Shown: positions 40,504 through 50,245, counted from the first letter of the stretch. The stretch: DNA of 64,000 nt from JBHJHP01 sp042219825 (GCF_042219825.1 NZ_JBHJHQ010000001.1:372001-436000); one strand, 5' to 3'. Notes: generated from the letters alone by a model not told the origin. A program made the numbers and translations.

Positions 40504-41682
40504 ATGAAATATGATTTTGACAAGCTGATTGATCGCAGAGGTACATCCACTTACAAGCACGAATTCAGTCAGTATTATTTTGGTTCAGATGATATATTGC
40601 CGCTATGGGTAGCAGATATGGACTTTGAAACACCTGATTTTATAATGGATGAAGTGATTAAAAGGGCAAATCACAGAGTGCTTGGCTATACGGTTCCTTC
40701 AAGGACCATGAACAATATCATTGCTGAGTGGATTGAACGCAATCATAACTGGAAGATCCATACTTCATGGATAAAATTTATGTCAGGCGTACTGCCTTCC
40801 ATTGCTGTTGCTCTGCAGACATTTTCTTCAGAAGGTGATAATGTTATCATACAATCACCAATTTATCCGCCGTTTATCAGTATTCCCAAAGCGAATAAAC
40901 GAAATGTGGTGTTCAACCAGTTAAAAAGGGTTGGCAACAGTTACGAAATGGATCTTGACGATTTCAGGAAGAAAGCAAAAAAAGGAGCATCAGTCTTTAT
41001 TATGAGCAATCCGCATAATCCTGCCGGAATTGTTTGGGAAAGGGAGACTTTAAAGGAAGTTGCAGAGATTTGTCATGCGTATAATATCCTCGTAATTTCT
41101 GATGAAATACACTGCGACCTGGTGCATCCGGGACATGAACATATTCCTTTTGCAACTGTTTCTAAAAAGGCCAGAGAGATCTCTATAACGCTGATGGCGC
41201 CAAGTAAAACATTTAATATTGCAGGTTTGGGAGTTTCATTTTGTGTTGTTCCTGATCTGAAATTGAGAAAGAAATTTTACGACGCACTGAATGCACTTCA
41301 TATCGCTCATAGTAATATGTTTGCGTATATTGGTTTAATGGAGGCGTTTAAAAATGGTGATGATTGGTTAAAACAGTTAAAAATTTACCTGCGGGGAAAT
41401 TTTGCTCTTGCTTTGGATTATATCAACAGGAATATTCCTCTGGTAAAACCTTTCGATGCTAAAGCCTCATTTTTATTATGGCTCGATTTTACTGATATGG
41501 GGCTTAATAGTAAGGATTTGAGGAAGTTAATGATTGAAGAAGGAAAGATAGGTATGAATAATGGTGCGGATTTCGGGCCGGGCGGAGAAGGATTTCAACG
41601 TCTAAACGTGGGAGCACCAAGGACAGTAATTGAAGATGCACTTCGAAGGATTGAAAAAGCTGTTAATAACAGGGGTTTATAG
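40504..41682 (+). CDS. MalY/PatB-type cystathionine beta-lyase (PLP-dependent C-S lyase)
   Basis: A 392-residue fold-type I aminotransferase-like enzyme. LPLWVADMDFETP is the MalY/PatB signature near the N-terminus, SNPHNPAGIVW and ISDEIHCDL (Asp200 pairing with PLP nitrogen) follow, and the PLP lysine is Lys235 in MAPSKTFNIAGLG. Enzymes of this group cleave C-S bonds in cystathionine or cysteine, giving homocysteine or sulfide. A 215-bp AT-rich leader with a TATATTTG box at 40349-40356 precedes it. Confidence 0.9.
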   Translation: MKYDFDKLIDRRGTSTYKHEFSQYYFGSDDILPLWVADMDFETPDFIMDEVIKRANHRVLGYTVPSRTMNNIIAEWIERNHNWKIHTSWIKFMSGVLPSIAVALQTFSSEGDNVIIQSPIYPPFISIPKANKRNVVFNQLKRVGNSYEMDLDDFRKKAKKGASVFIMSNPHNPAGIVWERETLKEVAEICHAYNILVISDEIHCDLVHPGHEHIPFATVSKKAREISITLMAPSKTFNIAGLGVSFCVVPDLKLRKKFYDALNALHIAHSNMFAYIGLMEAFKNGDDWLKQLKIYLRGNFALALDYINRNIPLVKPFDAKASFLLWLDFTDMGLNSKDLRKLMIEEGKIGMNNGADFGPGGEGFQRLNVGAPRTVIEDALRRIEKAVNNRGL

Positions 41683-41791
41683 TTTATAAATATTAGTATA
41701 TCTTTGCAGAAAATTTTTCAGGTTATCTGATTTTTATCAGGACTGAATTTAAATAGTATATAATTTATTCATCAAAAAAATAATTTAAAGG

Positions 41792-42397
41792 ATGAAAATT
41801 GACAGAAATAAATTTGTTTCCCTTACATACGAGTTAAGATCGGGGGGAGTTGAGGGTGAGCTTAAAGAAAAAGCAGTAAAGGAAACACCTTTAACCTTTG
41901 TTTTTGGAGCAGGTATGATGATCCAGAAATTTGAAGATAATTTAGTTGGTCTGGAAGAAGGTGACAATTATGAATTTGTAATTGATCATTTGGATGCTTA
42001 CGGTCCGATTATGGAAGACCGCATTGTGGATCTGCCTAAAAGTATTTTCGAAGTGGATGGTAAAATTGACGACAAGATCCTTTTTGAAGGTAATGTTGTG
42101 CCAATGATGGACGCTTCGGGTAACAGGTTAAATGGTACTGTTGTTACAATTTCTGATGACAATGTAAAAATGGATTTCAATCATCCGTTGGCGGGTCAGG
42201 ATCTGTGTTTCAAGGGTGAGGTTCTTGAAGTTCGCGAAGCCAGTGAGCACGAATTAGCTGAGGCAGCCGGTATAATGAGTGGCGGTTGTAGCTGTGGAAG
42301 CGGTGGTTGCGGTTGTGGCGATGACAGTTGTGGCGCTGAAGCCGGTGCCGGAGCAGAAAGTTGTGGCTGTGGTAGTGGAAGTTGTGGGTGTAACTAA
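41792..42397 (+). CDS. SlyD-like FKBP peptidyl-prolyl isomerase with Cys-rich tail
   Basis: A 201-residue FKBP-type isomerase. The N-terminal half-FKBP has LTYELRSGG and FVFGAGMMIQKFEDNLVGLEEGD. The chaperone insert-in-flap domain (about 70-125) includes VVPMMDASGNRLNGTV, and FNHPLAGQDLCFKGEVLEV closes the FKBP fold. The last 38 residues are Gly/Cys-rich with nine Cys (GCSCGSGGCGCGDDSC and on), whereas the E. coli SlyD tail is His-rich. SlyD speeds proline isomerisation and delivers nickel to hydrogenases in other bacteria; metal binding here is inferred. A TATCTTTG box at 41700-41707 may be the promoter. aroC follows 18 bp on. Confidence 0.88.
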   Translation: MKIDRNKFVSLTYELRSGGVEGELKEKAVKETPLTFVFGAGMMIQKFEDNLVGLEEGDNYEFVIDHLDAYGPIMEDRIVDLPKSIFEVDGKIDDKILFEGNVVPMMDASGNRLNGTVVTISDDNVKMDFNHPLAGQDLCFKGEVLEVREASEHELAEAAGIMSGGCSCGSGGCGCGDDSCGAEAGAGAESCGCGSGSCGCN

Positions 42398-42415
42398 TTT
42401 ATAGCAGATAAGTCG

Positions 42416-43492
42416 ATGGCTGGAAATACCTGGGGTAAAATCTACAGATTATCTTCTTTTGGTGAATCACATGGATTAGGCGTTGGTGGTGTTATTGATG
42501 GTTGTCCTCCGGGTACACCGGTTGATATTGAATTCATTCAAAATGAATTATCCCGCCGTCGACCTGGTCAGTCCAGGATAACCACACCAAGAAAAGAAGA
42601 AGATCAGGTTGAAATACTTTCAGGTGTGCTGAACGGCATAGCAACCGGAACGCCCATCGGTTTTTTGATACACAATAAAGATCAGCGAAGCGGGGACTAT
42701 GATAATATGAAGAGTGTTTACAGACCATCGCATTCTGATTATGTGTATGAAACCAAATACGGAGTCCGAGATCACAGAGGTGGCGGGCGTTCTTCAGCCC
42801 GGGAAACCATTGCCCGTGTAGTTGCGGGAGCAATAGCAAAACAGGCACTAAAAGCCCATGGCATCCAGGTAACAGCGTTTACCTCAAGTGTTGGTGATCT
42901 GCACATGGAAAAGCCTTACACTGAACTTGATCTTTCAACCATTGAGGATAATATTATCCGTTGTCCGGATCAGAAAATAGCTGAAAAGATGATTGATCTG
43001 GTTGACCAGGTAAGGAAAGAAGGAGATACCATTGGTGGTGTGATTACAGGTGTTGTTCAGGGATTGCCTGTTGGTCTTGGTGAACCGGTATTTGATAAGC
43101 TTCATGCTGAACTTGGAAAAGCCATGTTGAGTATAAATGCAGTAAAAGGGTTTGAATACGGATCCGGCTTTGCAGGAACTCAACTCAGAGGTTCTCAGCA
43201 TAACGATCCCTTTGAAATTCGTGATGGCAAGGTAAGAACAACGAAAAACCATTCAGGAGGTATTCAGGGTGGAATATCTAATGGCGAAGATGTGTATTTC
43301 AGGGTGGCATTTAAGCCGGTGGCTACAGTTTTACGCGATCAGAATACCGTGGATAGTGAAGGTAAAGAAACTGTATTAAAAGCGAAAGGTCGTCATGACC
43401 CTTGTGTTTTGCCCCGTGCAGTTCCAATTGTAGAATCGATGGCTGCCATGGTAATGCTGGACATGATGTTGATAAATAAGATTTACCGGTAA
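42416..43492 (+). CDS. aroC: Chorismate synthase
   Basis: A 358-residue FMN-dependent enzyme forming chorismate from EPSP, the last shikimate step. GESHGLGVGGVIDGCPPG, RRRPGQSRITTPR, RPSHSDYVYETKYG, DHRGGGRSSARETIAR and GGISNGEDVYFRVAFKP are all present and in order. It follows the slyD-like gene by 18 bp and ends at a terminator, so the two are probably co-transcribed. Function certain. Confidence 0.97.
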   Translation: MAGNTWGKIYRLSSFGESHGLGVGGVIDGCPPGTPVDIEFIQNELSRRRPGQSRITTPRKEEDQVEILSGVLNGIATGTPIGFLIHNKDQRSGDYDNMKSVYRPSHSDYVYETKYGVRDHRGGGRSSARETIARVVAGAIAKQALKAHGIQVTAFTSSVGDLHMEKPYTELDLSTIEDNIIRCPDQKIAEKMIDLVDQVRKEGDTIGGVITGVVQGLPVGLGEPVFDKLHAELGKAMLSINAVKGFEYGSGFAGTQLRGSQHNDPFEIRDGKVRTTKNHSGGIQGGISNGEDVYFRVAFKPVATVLRDQNTVDSEGKETVLKAKGRHDPCVLPRAVPIVESMAAMVMLDMMLINKIYR

Positions 43493-43512
43493 AAAATATT
43501 AAACATATTGAG

Positions 43513-43540
43513 AAACCGCTCTTTCAGGGCGGTTTTTTTT
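43513..43540 (+). terminator. Intrinsic terminator after aroC
   Basis: Stem AACCGCTC/GGGCGGTT with a T8 run. Confidence 0.87.
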
Positions 43541-43669
43541 GTCTCCAACTATCGGGATAGCTTAATCGTTCTGGTACATCTTATTAATATTCAGTATATT
43601 ATTTCAATGATATATTTATTATTCCTAACTTGTGCCTGCAAAGCTTATTTTGCTGAAAATACACCTCTA

Positions 43670-44413
43670 ATGAAAACCACTACACTTTCGCTCTTATTTC
43701 TATTCTTCATTTTGAATAGTCAGGCACAGATCATTATAAATGAAGTTCAAAGCTCCAACAATTCAACAATCAAAGATAATTACGGTGATTATGATGATTG
43801 GATAGAGCTTTTCAATCCCAATGATTTTGAAGTTGATATTGCAGGCCTTATCTTAAAGGATAATGTGGATACCTGGCAAATTCCTTCGGGTGATCCTCTT
43901 ACCGTTATGCAGCCGGGAACTTATTTTTTGTTGTGGGCGGATGATGAAGAAGGACAAGGTAAGTTTCACACAAATTTTAAATTGTCTGCGTCTAACGGAG
44001 AATATCTTGGCTTGTATAAATCCGATGGAACCACTGTAATTGATTCTGTAACCCTACCTCCCCTGAATGCCGACTTAAGTTATGGCAAATGCGATACTGC
44101 CTGGATAATATTTGATACCCCAAGTCCCGCGGCGGAAAACTATTGCTCCGTTACAGCATTAAATGGCAATGGTAAGGATAAAGAATTTTTTAGGACAAAC
44201 ATATCGGGTAATCTGCTTCATATTGTGATTAATGATTTTGTTAGTGATCCTGTCAGAGTTAAAATCTATGCATTGAACGGAGTTGTTTTATTTAGGGAGA
44301 GATTGAATGCCAACTACGGGGAAATTGAATTAAGCAGTTTTGAAAGTGGGATTTACCTCTTAAATGTAGAAACAGAAAAGCACTCTAAGACAATTAAAAT
44401 ATTGGTTTTTTGA
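43670..44413 (+). CDS. Secreted lamin-tail-domain protein with T9SS-type C-terminal domain
   Basis: Start set at MKTTTLSLLFLFFILNSQAQ (43670), a clean signal peptide; the frame is open further up but that part lies across the aroC terminator. 247 residues. An immunoglobulin-like lamin tail domain (INEVQSSN, DWIELFNPNDFEVDIAGL, GTYFLLWADD) spans about 20-130. The last 75 residues (VKIYALNGVVLFRERLN, GIYLLNVETEKHSKTIKI) fit the T9SS type A sorting domain, predicting export to the cell surface. Role unknown; these domains often accompany surface nucleases or adhesins. Confidence 0.8.
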   Translation: MKTTTLSLLFLFFILNSQAQIIINEVQSSNNSTIKDNYGDYDDWIELFNPNDFEVDIAGLILKDNVDTWQIPSGDPLTVMQPGTYFLLWADDEEGQGKFHTNFKLSASNGEYLGLYKSDGTTVIDSVTLPPLNADLSYGKCDTAWIIFDTPSPAAENYCSVTALNGNGKDKEFFRTNISGNLLHIVINDFVSDPVRVKIYALNGVVLFRERLNANYGEIELSSFESGIYLLNVETEKHSKTIKILVF

Positions 44414-44435
44414 TGTGATAAATTTGAGAATAGAT

Positions 44436-44464
44436 AAAAGCCGGTAAAATTTTTACCGGCTTTT
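44436..44464. terminator. Bidirectional terminator between the lamin-tail gene and glyA
   Basis: Palindrome AAAAGCCGGTAAAA-T-TTTTACCGGCTTTT, with A and T runs suited to both directions of the convergent gene pair. Confidence 0.87.
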
Positions 44465-44486
44465 ACTTTATGTATTGATTAACCTA

Positions 44487-45767
44487 TTATTCTGCAAATA
44501 AAGGATACGGTTTCATCATTGCGTTTACTTTTTCCGAAACTTTAGCAATTATAGATTCGTCTTCGATGTTGGCCAGAACTTCGTCAACCAGATCTACAAT
44601 TTTGGGCATCATATCTTCTTTTAAACCACGCGTGGTGATTGCGGGTGTACCCACACGAATTCCTGAAGTCTGGAACGGAGAACGATCATCAAACGGAACC
44701 ATATTTTTATTCAGTGTTATGTGTGCCTGAACCAGAATGTTCTCTGCCATTTTTCCTGTGATTTCAGGATATTTGGTGCGTAAATCAATTAGCATGGAAT
44801 GGTTATCGGTTCCACCTGAAACAATTTTATAACCTTTGTCTGTAAAGGCTTGAGCCATAGCTTTTGCGTTCACCTGAACCTGTTTCTGGTAAGCTTTGTA
44901 TTCAGGAGAAAGCGCTTCGCCAAATGCAACAGCCTTTGCAGCAATTACGTGTTCCAGCGGACCACCCTGTGTTCCTGGAAATACAGCTGAATCAAGCAGT
45001 GAAGACATTTTTCGGATCACACCTTTGGGAGTTGTTTTGCCGAACGGATTATCAAAATCCTCACCCATAAGGATGATACCACCTCTCGGGCCTCTTAACG
45101 TTTTATGCGTAGTTGAAGTCACAATGTGTGCATGTTTAACCGGATTCTTCAGCAAACCGGCAGCAATCAGACCGGCAGGATGAGCCATGTCAATCATCAG
45201 TAAAGCGCCTACTTTATCGGCAATGGCACGCATACGTTCGTAGTCCCAGTCGCGGCTGTAAGCCGATGCACCACCGATAATCAGTTTTGGTTTCTCCTTA
45301 ATAGCAAGTTCTTCCATCTGATCATAATCAACTAATCCTGTATCTTCTTTTACAGAATAAGCCACAGGACGGTAAAGAATTCCTGAACTGTTAACCAGTG
45401 AGCCATGAGAAAGGTGGCCGCCATGAGCAAGATCAAGACCAAGGAAGGTGTCGCCTGGATTTAATACTGCCAGCATTACAGCGGCATTGGCCTGTGCACC
45501 TGAGTGAGGCTGTACGTTTGCCCATTCCGCATCAAAAAGTTCTTTTAACCTTTCGATAGCAATAATCTCGCTTTGATCCACAACTTCGCAACCACCGTAA
45601 TAGCGTTTGCCCGGAAGACCTTCGGCATATTTATTGGTAAGGTAAGAACCCATGGCTTCCATTACCTGGTTGCTCACAAAGTTTTCTGAAGCAATAAGTT
45701 CGATGCCGTTTAACTGGCGTTCATATTCTTTCTGGATAAGATTGAAAATTATTGTATCCCTTTTCAT
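44487..45767 (-). CDS. glyA: Serine hydroxymethyltransferase
   Basis: Start set at MKRDTIIFNLIQKEYERQLN (45767). 426 residues. PLP enzyme converting serine and tetrahydrofolate to glycine and methylene-THF, which feeds thyA elsewhere in this window. Landmarks: ELIASENFVS, YAEGLPGKRYYGGC, QPHSGAQANAAV, MIDMAHPAGLIAAG and the PLP lysine in TSTTHKTLRGPRGG. A TATTTTTG box (rc of 45801-45808) lies over an alternative in-frame start at 45803, supporting the chosen start. Confidence 0.97.
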   Translation of the reverse strand: MKRDTIIFNLIQKEYERQLNGIELIASENFVSNQVMEAMGSYLTNKYAEGLPGKRYYGGCEVVDQSEIIAIERLKELFDAEWANVQPHSGAQANAAVMLAVLNPGDTFLGLDLAHGGHLSHGSLVNSSGILYRPVAYSVKEDTGLVDYDQMEELAIKEKPKLIIGGASAYSRDWDYERMRAIADKVGALLMIDMAHPAGLIAAGLLKNPVKHAHIVTSTTHKTLRGPRGGIILMGEDFDNPFGKTTPKGVIRKMSSLLDSAVFPGTQGGPLEHVIAAKAVAFGEALSPEYKAYQKQVQVNAKAMAQAFTDKGYKIVSGGTDNHSMLIDLRTKYPEITGKMAENILVQAHITLNKNMVPFDDRSPFQTSGIRVGTPAITTRGLKEDMMPKIVDLVDEVLANIEDESIIAKVSEKVNAMMKPYPLFAE

Positions 45768-45809
45768 TATACGTTTATTAAGGAGTTGAGTTTTATGCGA
45801 CAAAAATAC

Positions 45810-46158
45810 TCCATTATTAATAAGCTGAAAATTTTTTTTGTCACATTTATTAAACTTTTATAAACCGGTGTTAATCTGATGTATAATGAGATGAGGAACA
45901 ATAAAAAAGCTGAAGAACTCAAATGTTTTCAAAATAAATAAGTTGAACCATACAGATAGTCCGGTTAGTCCTAAATATAGAGAAACAATATATGCGATGT
46001 ATTATGAAGTATTTTTAGGAAGATATATTCTGATTAACACTGTTGCTGTTATAAAAGATGTTAATATAAAACATCTGAATGTAACTTAAATACTTAGGTT
46101 TCGTCATAAGGTTGTAATCATAAAAGATGTTTTTTGGTTAAGTAAAAATCTGAAATTA
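45810..46158. other. AT-rich gene-free leader region
   Basis: No gene seen. It contains a small AGATGTT/AACATCT hairpin (about 46057-46077). It ends in a terminator-like structure at 46159-46217 with no plus-strand gene in front of it, so a small RNA or attenuated leader is possible. Confidence 0.35.
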
Positions 46159-46217
46159 GCAGCCCGGAATATTAGTAATAGCTTTCTCATAATAATTTCC
46201 ACCGGGTTGCTTTTTTT
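46159..46217 (+). terminator. Terminator-like stem in front of the TonB receptor
   Basis: GCAGCCCGG (46159-46167) pairs with CCGGGTTGC (46202-46210, one G-U) across a 34-nt loop, followed by T7. It lies about 70 bp before the receptor start; a TAGATTTG box (46221-46228) sits just behind. Confidence 0.5.
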
Positions 46218-46284
46218 ATTTAGATTTGCAGCTTTTAATGATCAATTTAAACCTTATGGTGTTTCTATATTGAACACACATTTT

Positions 46285-48633
46285 ATGAACAGATACGTTT
46301 TAGGGATTTGTATATTCATATTCTCAGTATTTAATCTGAAGCCGGATATCCTTCCTGTGGATAAGAGTTATAAGGTTTCAGGGACTGTACTTGATGCCCA
46401 AACGAATGACCATCTTCCGGGTGCTGCTGTATTTGTTGAAAATACAGCCCGTGGAACAGCAACCGATCTTGATGGTAATTTTGAGCTGATGTTATCAGAG
46501 GGGGAATATGTGTTGATGGTTACCTTTGTGGGCTATCAAAAAACCACTGTGACCATAAATGTTCCTTTGGATAAACCTGTTGTAATTCCGTTAAAGCCAG
46601 TTGATAAGCAACTCTCTGAAGTTAATGTGTCCGGAAAGCAGCCTGATGAGAATGTACGCTCAGTTCAAATGGGGATTCAAAAGCTGGATAAAAATACCAT
46701 AAAAAGTATTCCTGCTTTTATGGGAGAGGTGGATATTATTAAGGCTATTCAGCTCTTGCCTGGTGTACAGGCCACCTCAGAAGGAAGCAGTGGATTCAGT
46801 GTGCGTGGAGGTGCTCCCGATCAGAACCTGATCCTTCTGGATAATGCTCCGGTTTATAATGCCTCTCATTTAATGGGATTCTTCTCGGTTTTCAATAACG
46901 ATTTTGTGCAAGATGTTACGCTTTATAAAGGAGATATTCCGGCAAATGTCGGCGGACGATTGTCTTCTTTTCTGGATATTAAATCCATAAACGGTACACC
47001 GGGTAAGATTAGTGGTCAGGGTGGAATAGGATCTATCTCCTCACGTTTAATGTTGCAGGGATCACTTTCAAGAACCACAACATTTGCTCTCTCCGGCAGA
47101 AGAACATACGCTGATCTGGGATTAAAATTGTATGATAAAGAAAGGTTTAAAGATACAAAACTCTTTTTCTATGATCTGAACCTGAAACTTAACCAGACTT
47201 TTTCAAGAAGGGACCGGGTGTTTTTAAGTGCTTATCTTGGCGATGATACATTTGGGCAAAGCACCTTTGCTATGCGGTTTGGGAATCAGATCATGTCGTT
47301 ACGCTGGAATCATATTTTTAACGATAACCTTTGGAGCGACCTGACACTACTGGGAACACAATACCGCTATATTCTGGGTAACAATGATCCGGAAGAAGCG
47401 ACTAATTCGTTTGAATGGGTGTCGGGTGTAAAGGATTTTGGTGTCAAATATGATCTGAACTGGCATATACGGGAAAATATAAATCTTCAGACCGGATTCA
47501 GTACAACCATGCACCAGTTTTCTCCCGGAGCATTTTACGCACAATCGGATTCGGCATTTTTTCAGGATTTTGTGATCAAAGGAACGCAGGCACTTGAGCA
47601 TGGAATTTATGCATCTGTAAATCCCAATATTGGCAACCGGCTCAAACTGAAGCTTGGATTGCGTATTTCTGCCTTTCAGAGCATGGGTGAATCAATCGTA
47701 TATAATTACGATGACAACTATAATCCAACAGATTCTGTTGTTCATGGTCAGTGGGATATTTACAACACCTACTGGGGAATAGAGCCAAGAATTGGATTTA
47801 CCTATATCATTAATAAGAGTACCTCATTTAAGGGTAGTTATAATCGCAATTATCAGTACATGCAGATTGCATCCAATGCGACTTCCGGTTCACCTTTTGA
47901 AATATGGTTTCCTGCAAGTCCAAATATTAAACCGCAGGAGGTGAATCAGTTTGCACTGGGGTATTTTAAAAATCTTATGGATAACAGCATAGAGCTTAGC
48001 CTTGAAGGTTATTATAAAAAATATAAGAATACGGTTGACTTCAGAGACCATGCCAACCTGTTCCTGAACCAGTATCTTGAAGGAGAAGTTCGTGTGGGAG
48101 AGGGACAGGCATATGGGATGGAGTTGTTGGTCAGGTTCAACCAAAAAAAATGGAATGGTTGGATAGCCTATACACTGTCCCGTGCAGAACGTAAGATTCC
48201 TGAGATCAATGATGGTAGGACGTATCTGGCACCATACGATAAAACGCACGATGTTTCGGTTGTATTTAATTACAAACTGAGCGATAATTTTTCAGTTTCG
48301 TCTAATTGGGTCTATGCCACAGGTAACGCAGTAACTTTTCCAACCGGAAGATTTGTGTATAAAGGAAAAATACTGCCTGTTTATTCAGATCGAAATTCTT
48401 ACCGCATGCCCGATTATCACAGGCTGGATATTGGGATCACGTATACACCAAAACCGAATTCCGCTAAACGCTGGCACAGTGAATGGAACCTTTCGGTATA
48501 TAACGTGTATAACCGTCATAATGCATGGACGATCAATTTTTATCAGGAGGATTACAATCCGAATCTGCTGTATGCTGAAATGACGTATTTGTTTCCGGTT
48601 TTACCGGCCATAACGTATAATTTTAAATTTTAA
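46285..48633 (+). CDS. TonB-dependent receptor paired with DUF4249 lipoprotein
   Basis: Start set at MNRYVLGICIFIFSVF (46285); an in-frame TTG upstream lies across the leader. 782 residues: signal peptide, carboxypeptidase-regulatory-like domain (about 25-110, VSGTVLDAQTNDHLPGAAVFV), plug (about 125-230, GGAPDQNLILLDNAPVYNAS), then a beta barrel ending in NFKF. It would import an unknown ligand. The partner 3 bp downstream is a DUF4249 lipoprotein; such pairs are frequent in Bacteroidota and analogous to SusC/SusD arrangements, with substrates mostly undefined. Confidence 0.92.
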   Translation: MNRYVLGICIFIFSVFNLKPDILPVDKSYKVSGTVLDAQTNDHLPGAAVFVENTARGTATDLDGNFELMLSEGEYVLMVTFVGYQKTTVTINVPLDKPVVIPLKPVDKQLSEVNVSGKQPDENVRSVQMGIQKLDKNTIKSIPAFMGEVDIIKAIQLLPGVQATSEGSSGFSVRGGAPDQNLILLDNAPVYNASHLMGFFSVFNNDFVQDVTLYKGDIPANVGGRLSSFLDIKSINGTPGKISGQGGIGSISSRLMLQGSLSRTTTFALSGRRTYADLGLKLYDKERFKDTKLFFYDLNLKLNQTFSRRDRVFLSAYLGDDTFGQSTFAMRFGNQIMSLRWNHIFNDNLWSDLTLLGTQYRYILGNNDPEEATNSFEWVSGVKDFGVKYDLNWHIRENINLQTGFSTTMHQFSPGAFYAQSDSAFFQDFVIKGTQALEHGIYASVNPNIGNRLKLKLGLRISAFQSMGESIVYNYDDNYNPTDSVVHGQWDIYNTYWGIEPRIGFTYIINKSTSFKGSYNRNYQYMQIASNATSGSPFEIWFPASPNIKPQEVNQFALGYFKNLMDNSIELSLEGYYKKYKNTVDFRDHANLFLNQYLEGEVRVGEGQAYGMELLVRFNQKKWNGWIAYTLSRAERKIPEINDGRTYLAPYDKTHDVSVVFNYKLSDNFSVSSNWVYATGNAVTFPTGRFVYKGKILPVYSDRNSYRMPDYHRLDIGITYTPKPNSAKRWHSEWNLSVYNVYNRHNAWTINFYQEDYNPNLLYAEMTYLFPVLPAITYNFKF

Positions 48634-48636
48634 AGG

Positions 48637-49503
48637 TTGAAAAGAGTACTTTACATATTGTTTATGGCTGTTTTGGTCTCATGTACTGAGCGTATTGATA
48701 TACAGATAGATAAGTCCTATACAAGAATTGTCGTGGATGGGAGTATATCGAATGATCCGATGGAACACCTGGTACGCCTGACCAAATCTGCCGACTTTTT
48801 TGATGGAACAGAAACTCCTAATGTAACTGATGCAACTGTTTTTATTCTGGAAGGAAGCGACACGGTACATTTGAACGAAAAGGAGGCCGGTATGTATTAC
48901 ACTCCAAAGGATTTTGCGGCAAAGTTTAATACTGAATATGAGCTGGTCATACAGGGTGTAGATATAAACGAAGACGGGGAACCTGAGGAGTACAGAGCGA
49001 TGGATACAATGACCTATCCTGTGCCAATAGATTCAATTAACCTGTTGAGAACATATATTGAAGGACCGGACCATTATTTTGTGGGCGTAATGTTATTTAT
49101 GCTTGATCCTCCTGAGAAAAACAACTACCTGTTTAAATCTTTAGTAAACGGTAAACCATTGCCCGAATCTGTTACGGACTGGGGACTTTACAATGATGAG
49201 TTCTTTAACGGAAATTATACAAATGGAATTGTAGTTAAATATCTGAACCAGGAAGACTCAACAGAAATGTTGAAGCCCGGTGATGTATTTACACTGCAGC
49301 AAATTCAGATTTCGGAGGCATATTACGATTTTCTTCAGGCGGTGAACATTGAGTCTTTTGGTAATATACCTCTTTTTAGCGGGCCTCCGGCAAACATTGT
49401 TGGCAATGTTAGCAATGATGGAATCGGCTTCTTCTCATGTCTGGCCGTTTCTCGTGCCAGCTCAAAATATAATTTGCCAGCTGTAGGGGGTGATACGGAA
49501 TAG
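48637..49503 (+). CDS. DUF4249 family lipoprotein
   Basis: A 288-residue protein with a lipoprotein signal (VLYILFMAVLVSC, Cys16). The TTG start at 48637 is needed to give a full signal peptide; the next ATG, 27 bp on, would cut it short, and AAAGG precedes the TTG. The mature part begins RIDIQIDKSYTRIVVDGSIS, typical for DUF4249, and is mostly beta strand, with the late motif YYDFLQAVN then GGPFSGPPANIVGNV-like GPPANIVGNVSNDGIGFF. It is likely a surface or periplasmic partner of the TonB receptor just upstream. Confidence 0.85.
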   Translation: MKRVLYILFMAVLVSCTERIDIQIDKSYTRIVVDGSISNDPMEHLVRLTKSADFFDGTETPNVTDATVFILEGSDTVHLNEKEAGMYYTPKDFAAKFNTEYELVIQGVDINEDGEPEEYRAMDTMTYPVPIDSINLLRTYIEGPDHYFVGVMLFMLDPPEKNNYLFKSLVNGKPLPESVTDWGLYNDEFFNGNYTNGIVVKYLNQEDSTEMLKPGDVFTLQQIQISEAYYDFLQAVNIESFGNIPLFSGPPANIVGNVSNDGIGFFSCLAVSRASSKYNLPAVGGDTE

Positions 49504-49719
49504 ATATGCCAAATCAGTAGCATTACTGAACACGCTGAGGCCAGATGGAATGTTTTATTTTAAAGAAATATCAGGAGAACCATAGGTATCGTATCTGTTA
49601 TTTAATCTTTGTGTTTTCTTACTGGTCCTTTTAGGATGAATAATTTTCAGAATTTCTGAACAAATACTACTTCTCTTATTGGACTTTTGGCTTAACTTAT
49701 AAAGTACTATATTAGCGGC

Positions 49720-50088
49720 ATGAGTTATACTATGGAATGGTGCGATTCTAATGTGTACGTTACTTTTGGAGCCAGCGTTGAAGGTAAGGAGATCATTAAA
49801 ATTGATGATATTATCTACGGAGACAGCAGGTTGGAAAATATGCATTTCCAGTTGTTTGACTTTTCAAAAACCTGTGACATCAATATGCATGCTGCAGATA
49901 TGAAAATAATTGGTATTCTTGATAAGAAGGCCAGCCATTGGAACAATCATGTAAAGGTGGCAATCGTAAGCGTAAATAAGCAATTAGAAGATCTTGTTGA
50001 TGACTATGTCAGAATAATGGCAGATACAAACTGGCAGGTAAAAATGTTTACAACAAGAAATGAGGCTTTAAAATGGTGTAACGAATAA
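49720..50088 (+). CDS. SpoIIAA/STAS-like small protein
   Basis: A 122-residue soluble alpha/beta protein without a signal peptide. The pattern of short strands and helices (VYVTFGASVEGKEIIKIDD, NMHAADMKIIGILDKKAS, VKVAIVSVNKQLEDLVDDY) and the terminal WQVKMFTTRNEALKWC resembles SpoIIAA-like/STAS-fold proteins, which bind partner proteins or lipids. A -33 TTTG (49686) and TATATTAG (49708) may form the promoter, giving almost no leader. Standalone gene; function unknown. Confidence 0.6.
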   Translation: MSYTMEWCDSNVYVTFGASVEGKEIIKIDDIIYGDSRLENMHFQLFDFSKTCDINMHAADMKIIGILDKKASHWNNHVKVAIVSVNKQLEDLVDDYVRIMADTNWQVKMFTTRNEALKWCNE

Positions 50089-50245
50089 ATGATCTTCCTG
50101 ATTCTTTCAGCTCATATACATATTCCGTTTATAATGTTTAAATAATTTTCTGTGGAGCTTTTACCGGCTGAAAGCTATATTTCCACACGCTCACTTTATT
50201 CGGTTGGTATAGACTTCTCACCCGGTCTGAGTATTCAACATAAAT

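Noticed and set aside
46159..46284. Cobalamin riboswitch before the TonB receptor
   Set aside because: No B12-box-like sequence or matching stems could be found in the leader; only a terminator-like hairpin is present.
49555..49845. 96-codon minus-strand frame
   Set aside because: Antisense to the start of the better supported SpoIIAA-like gene and without signal or domain.
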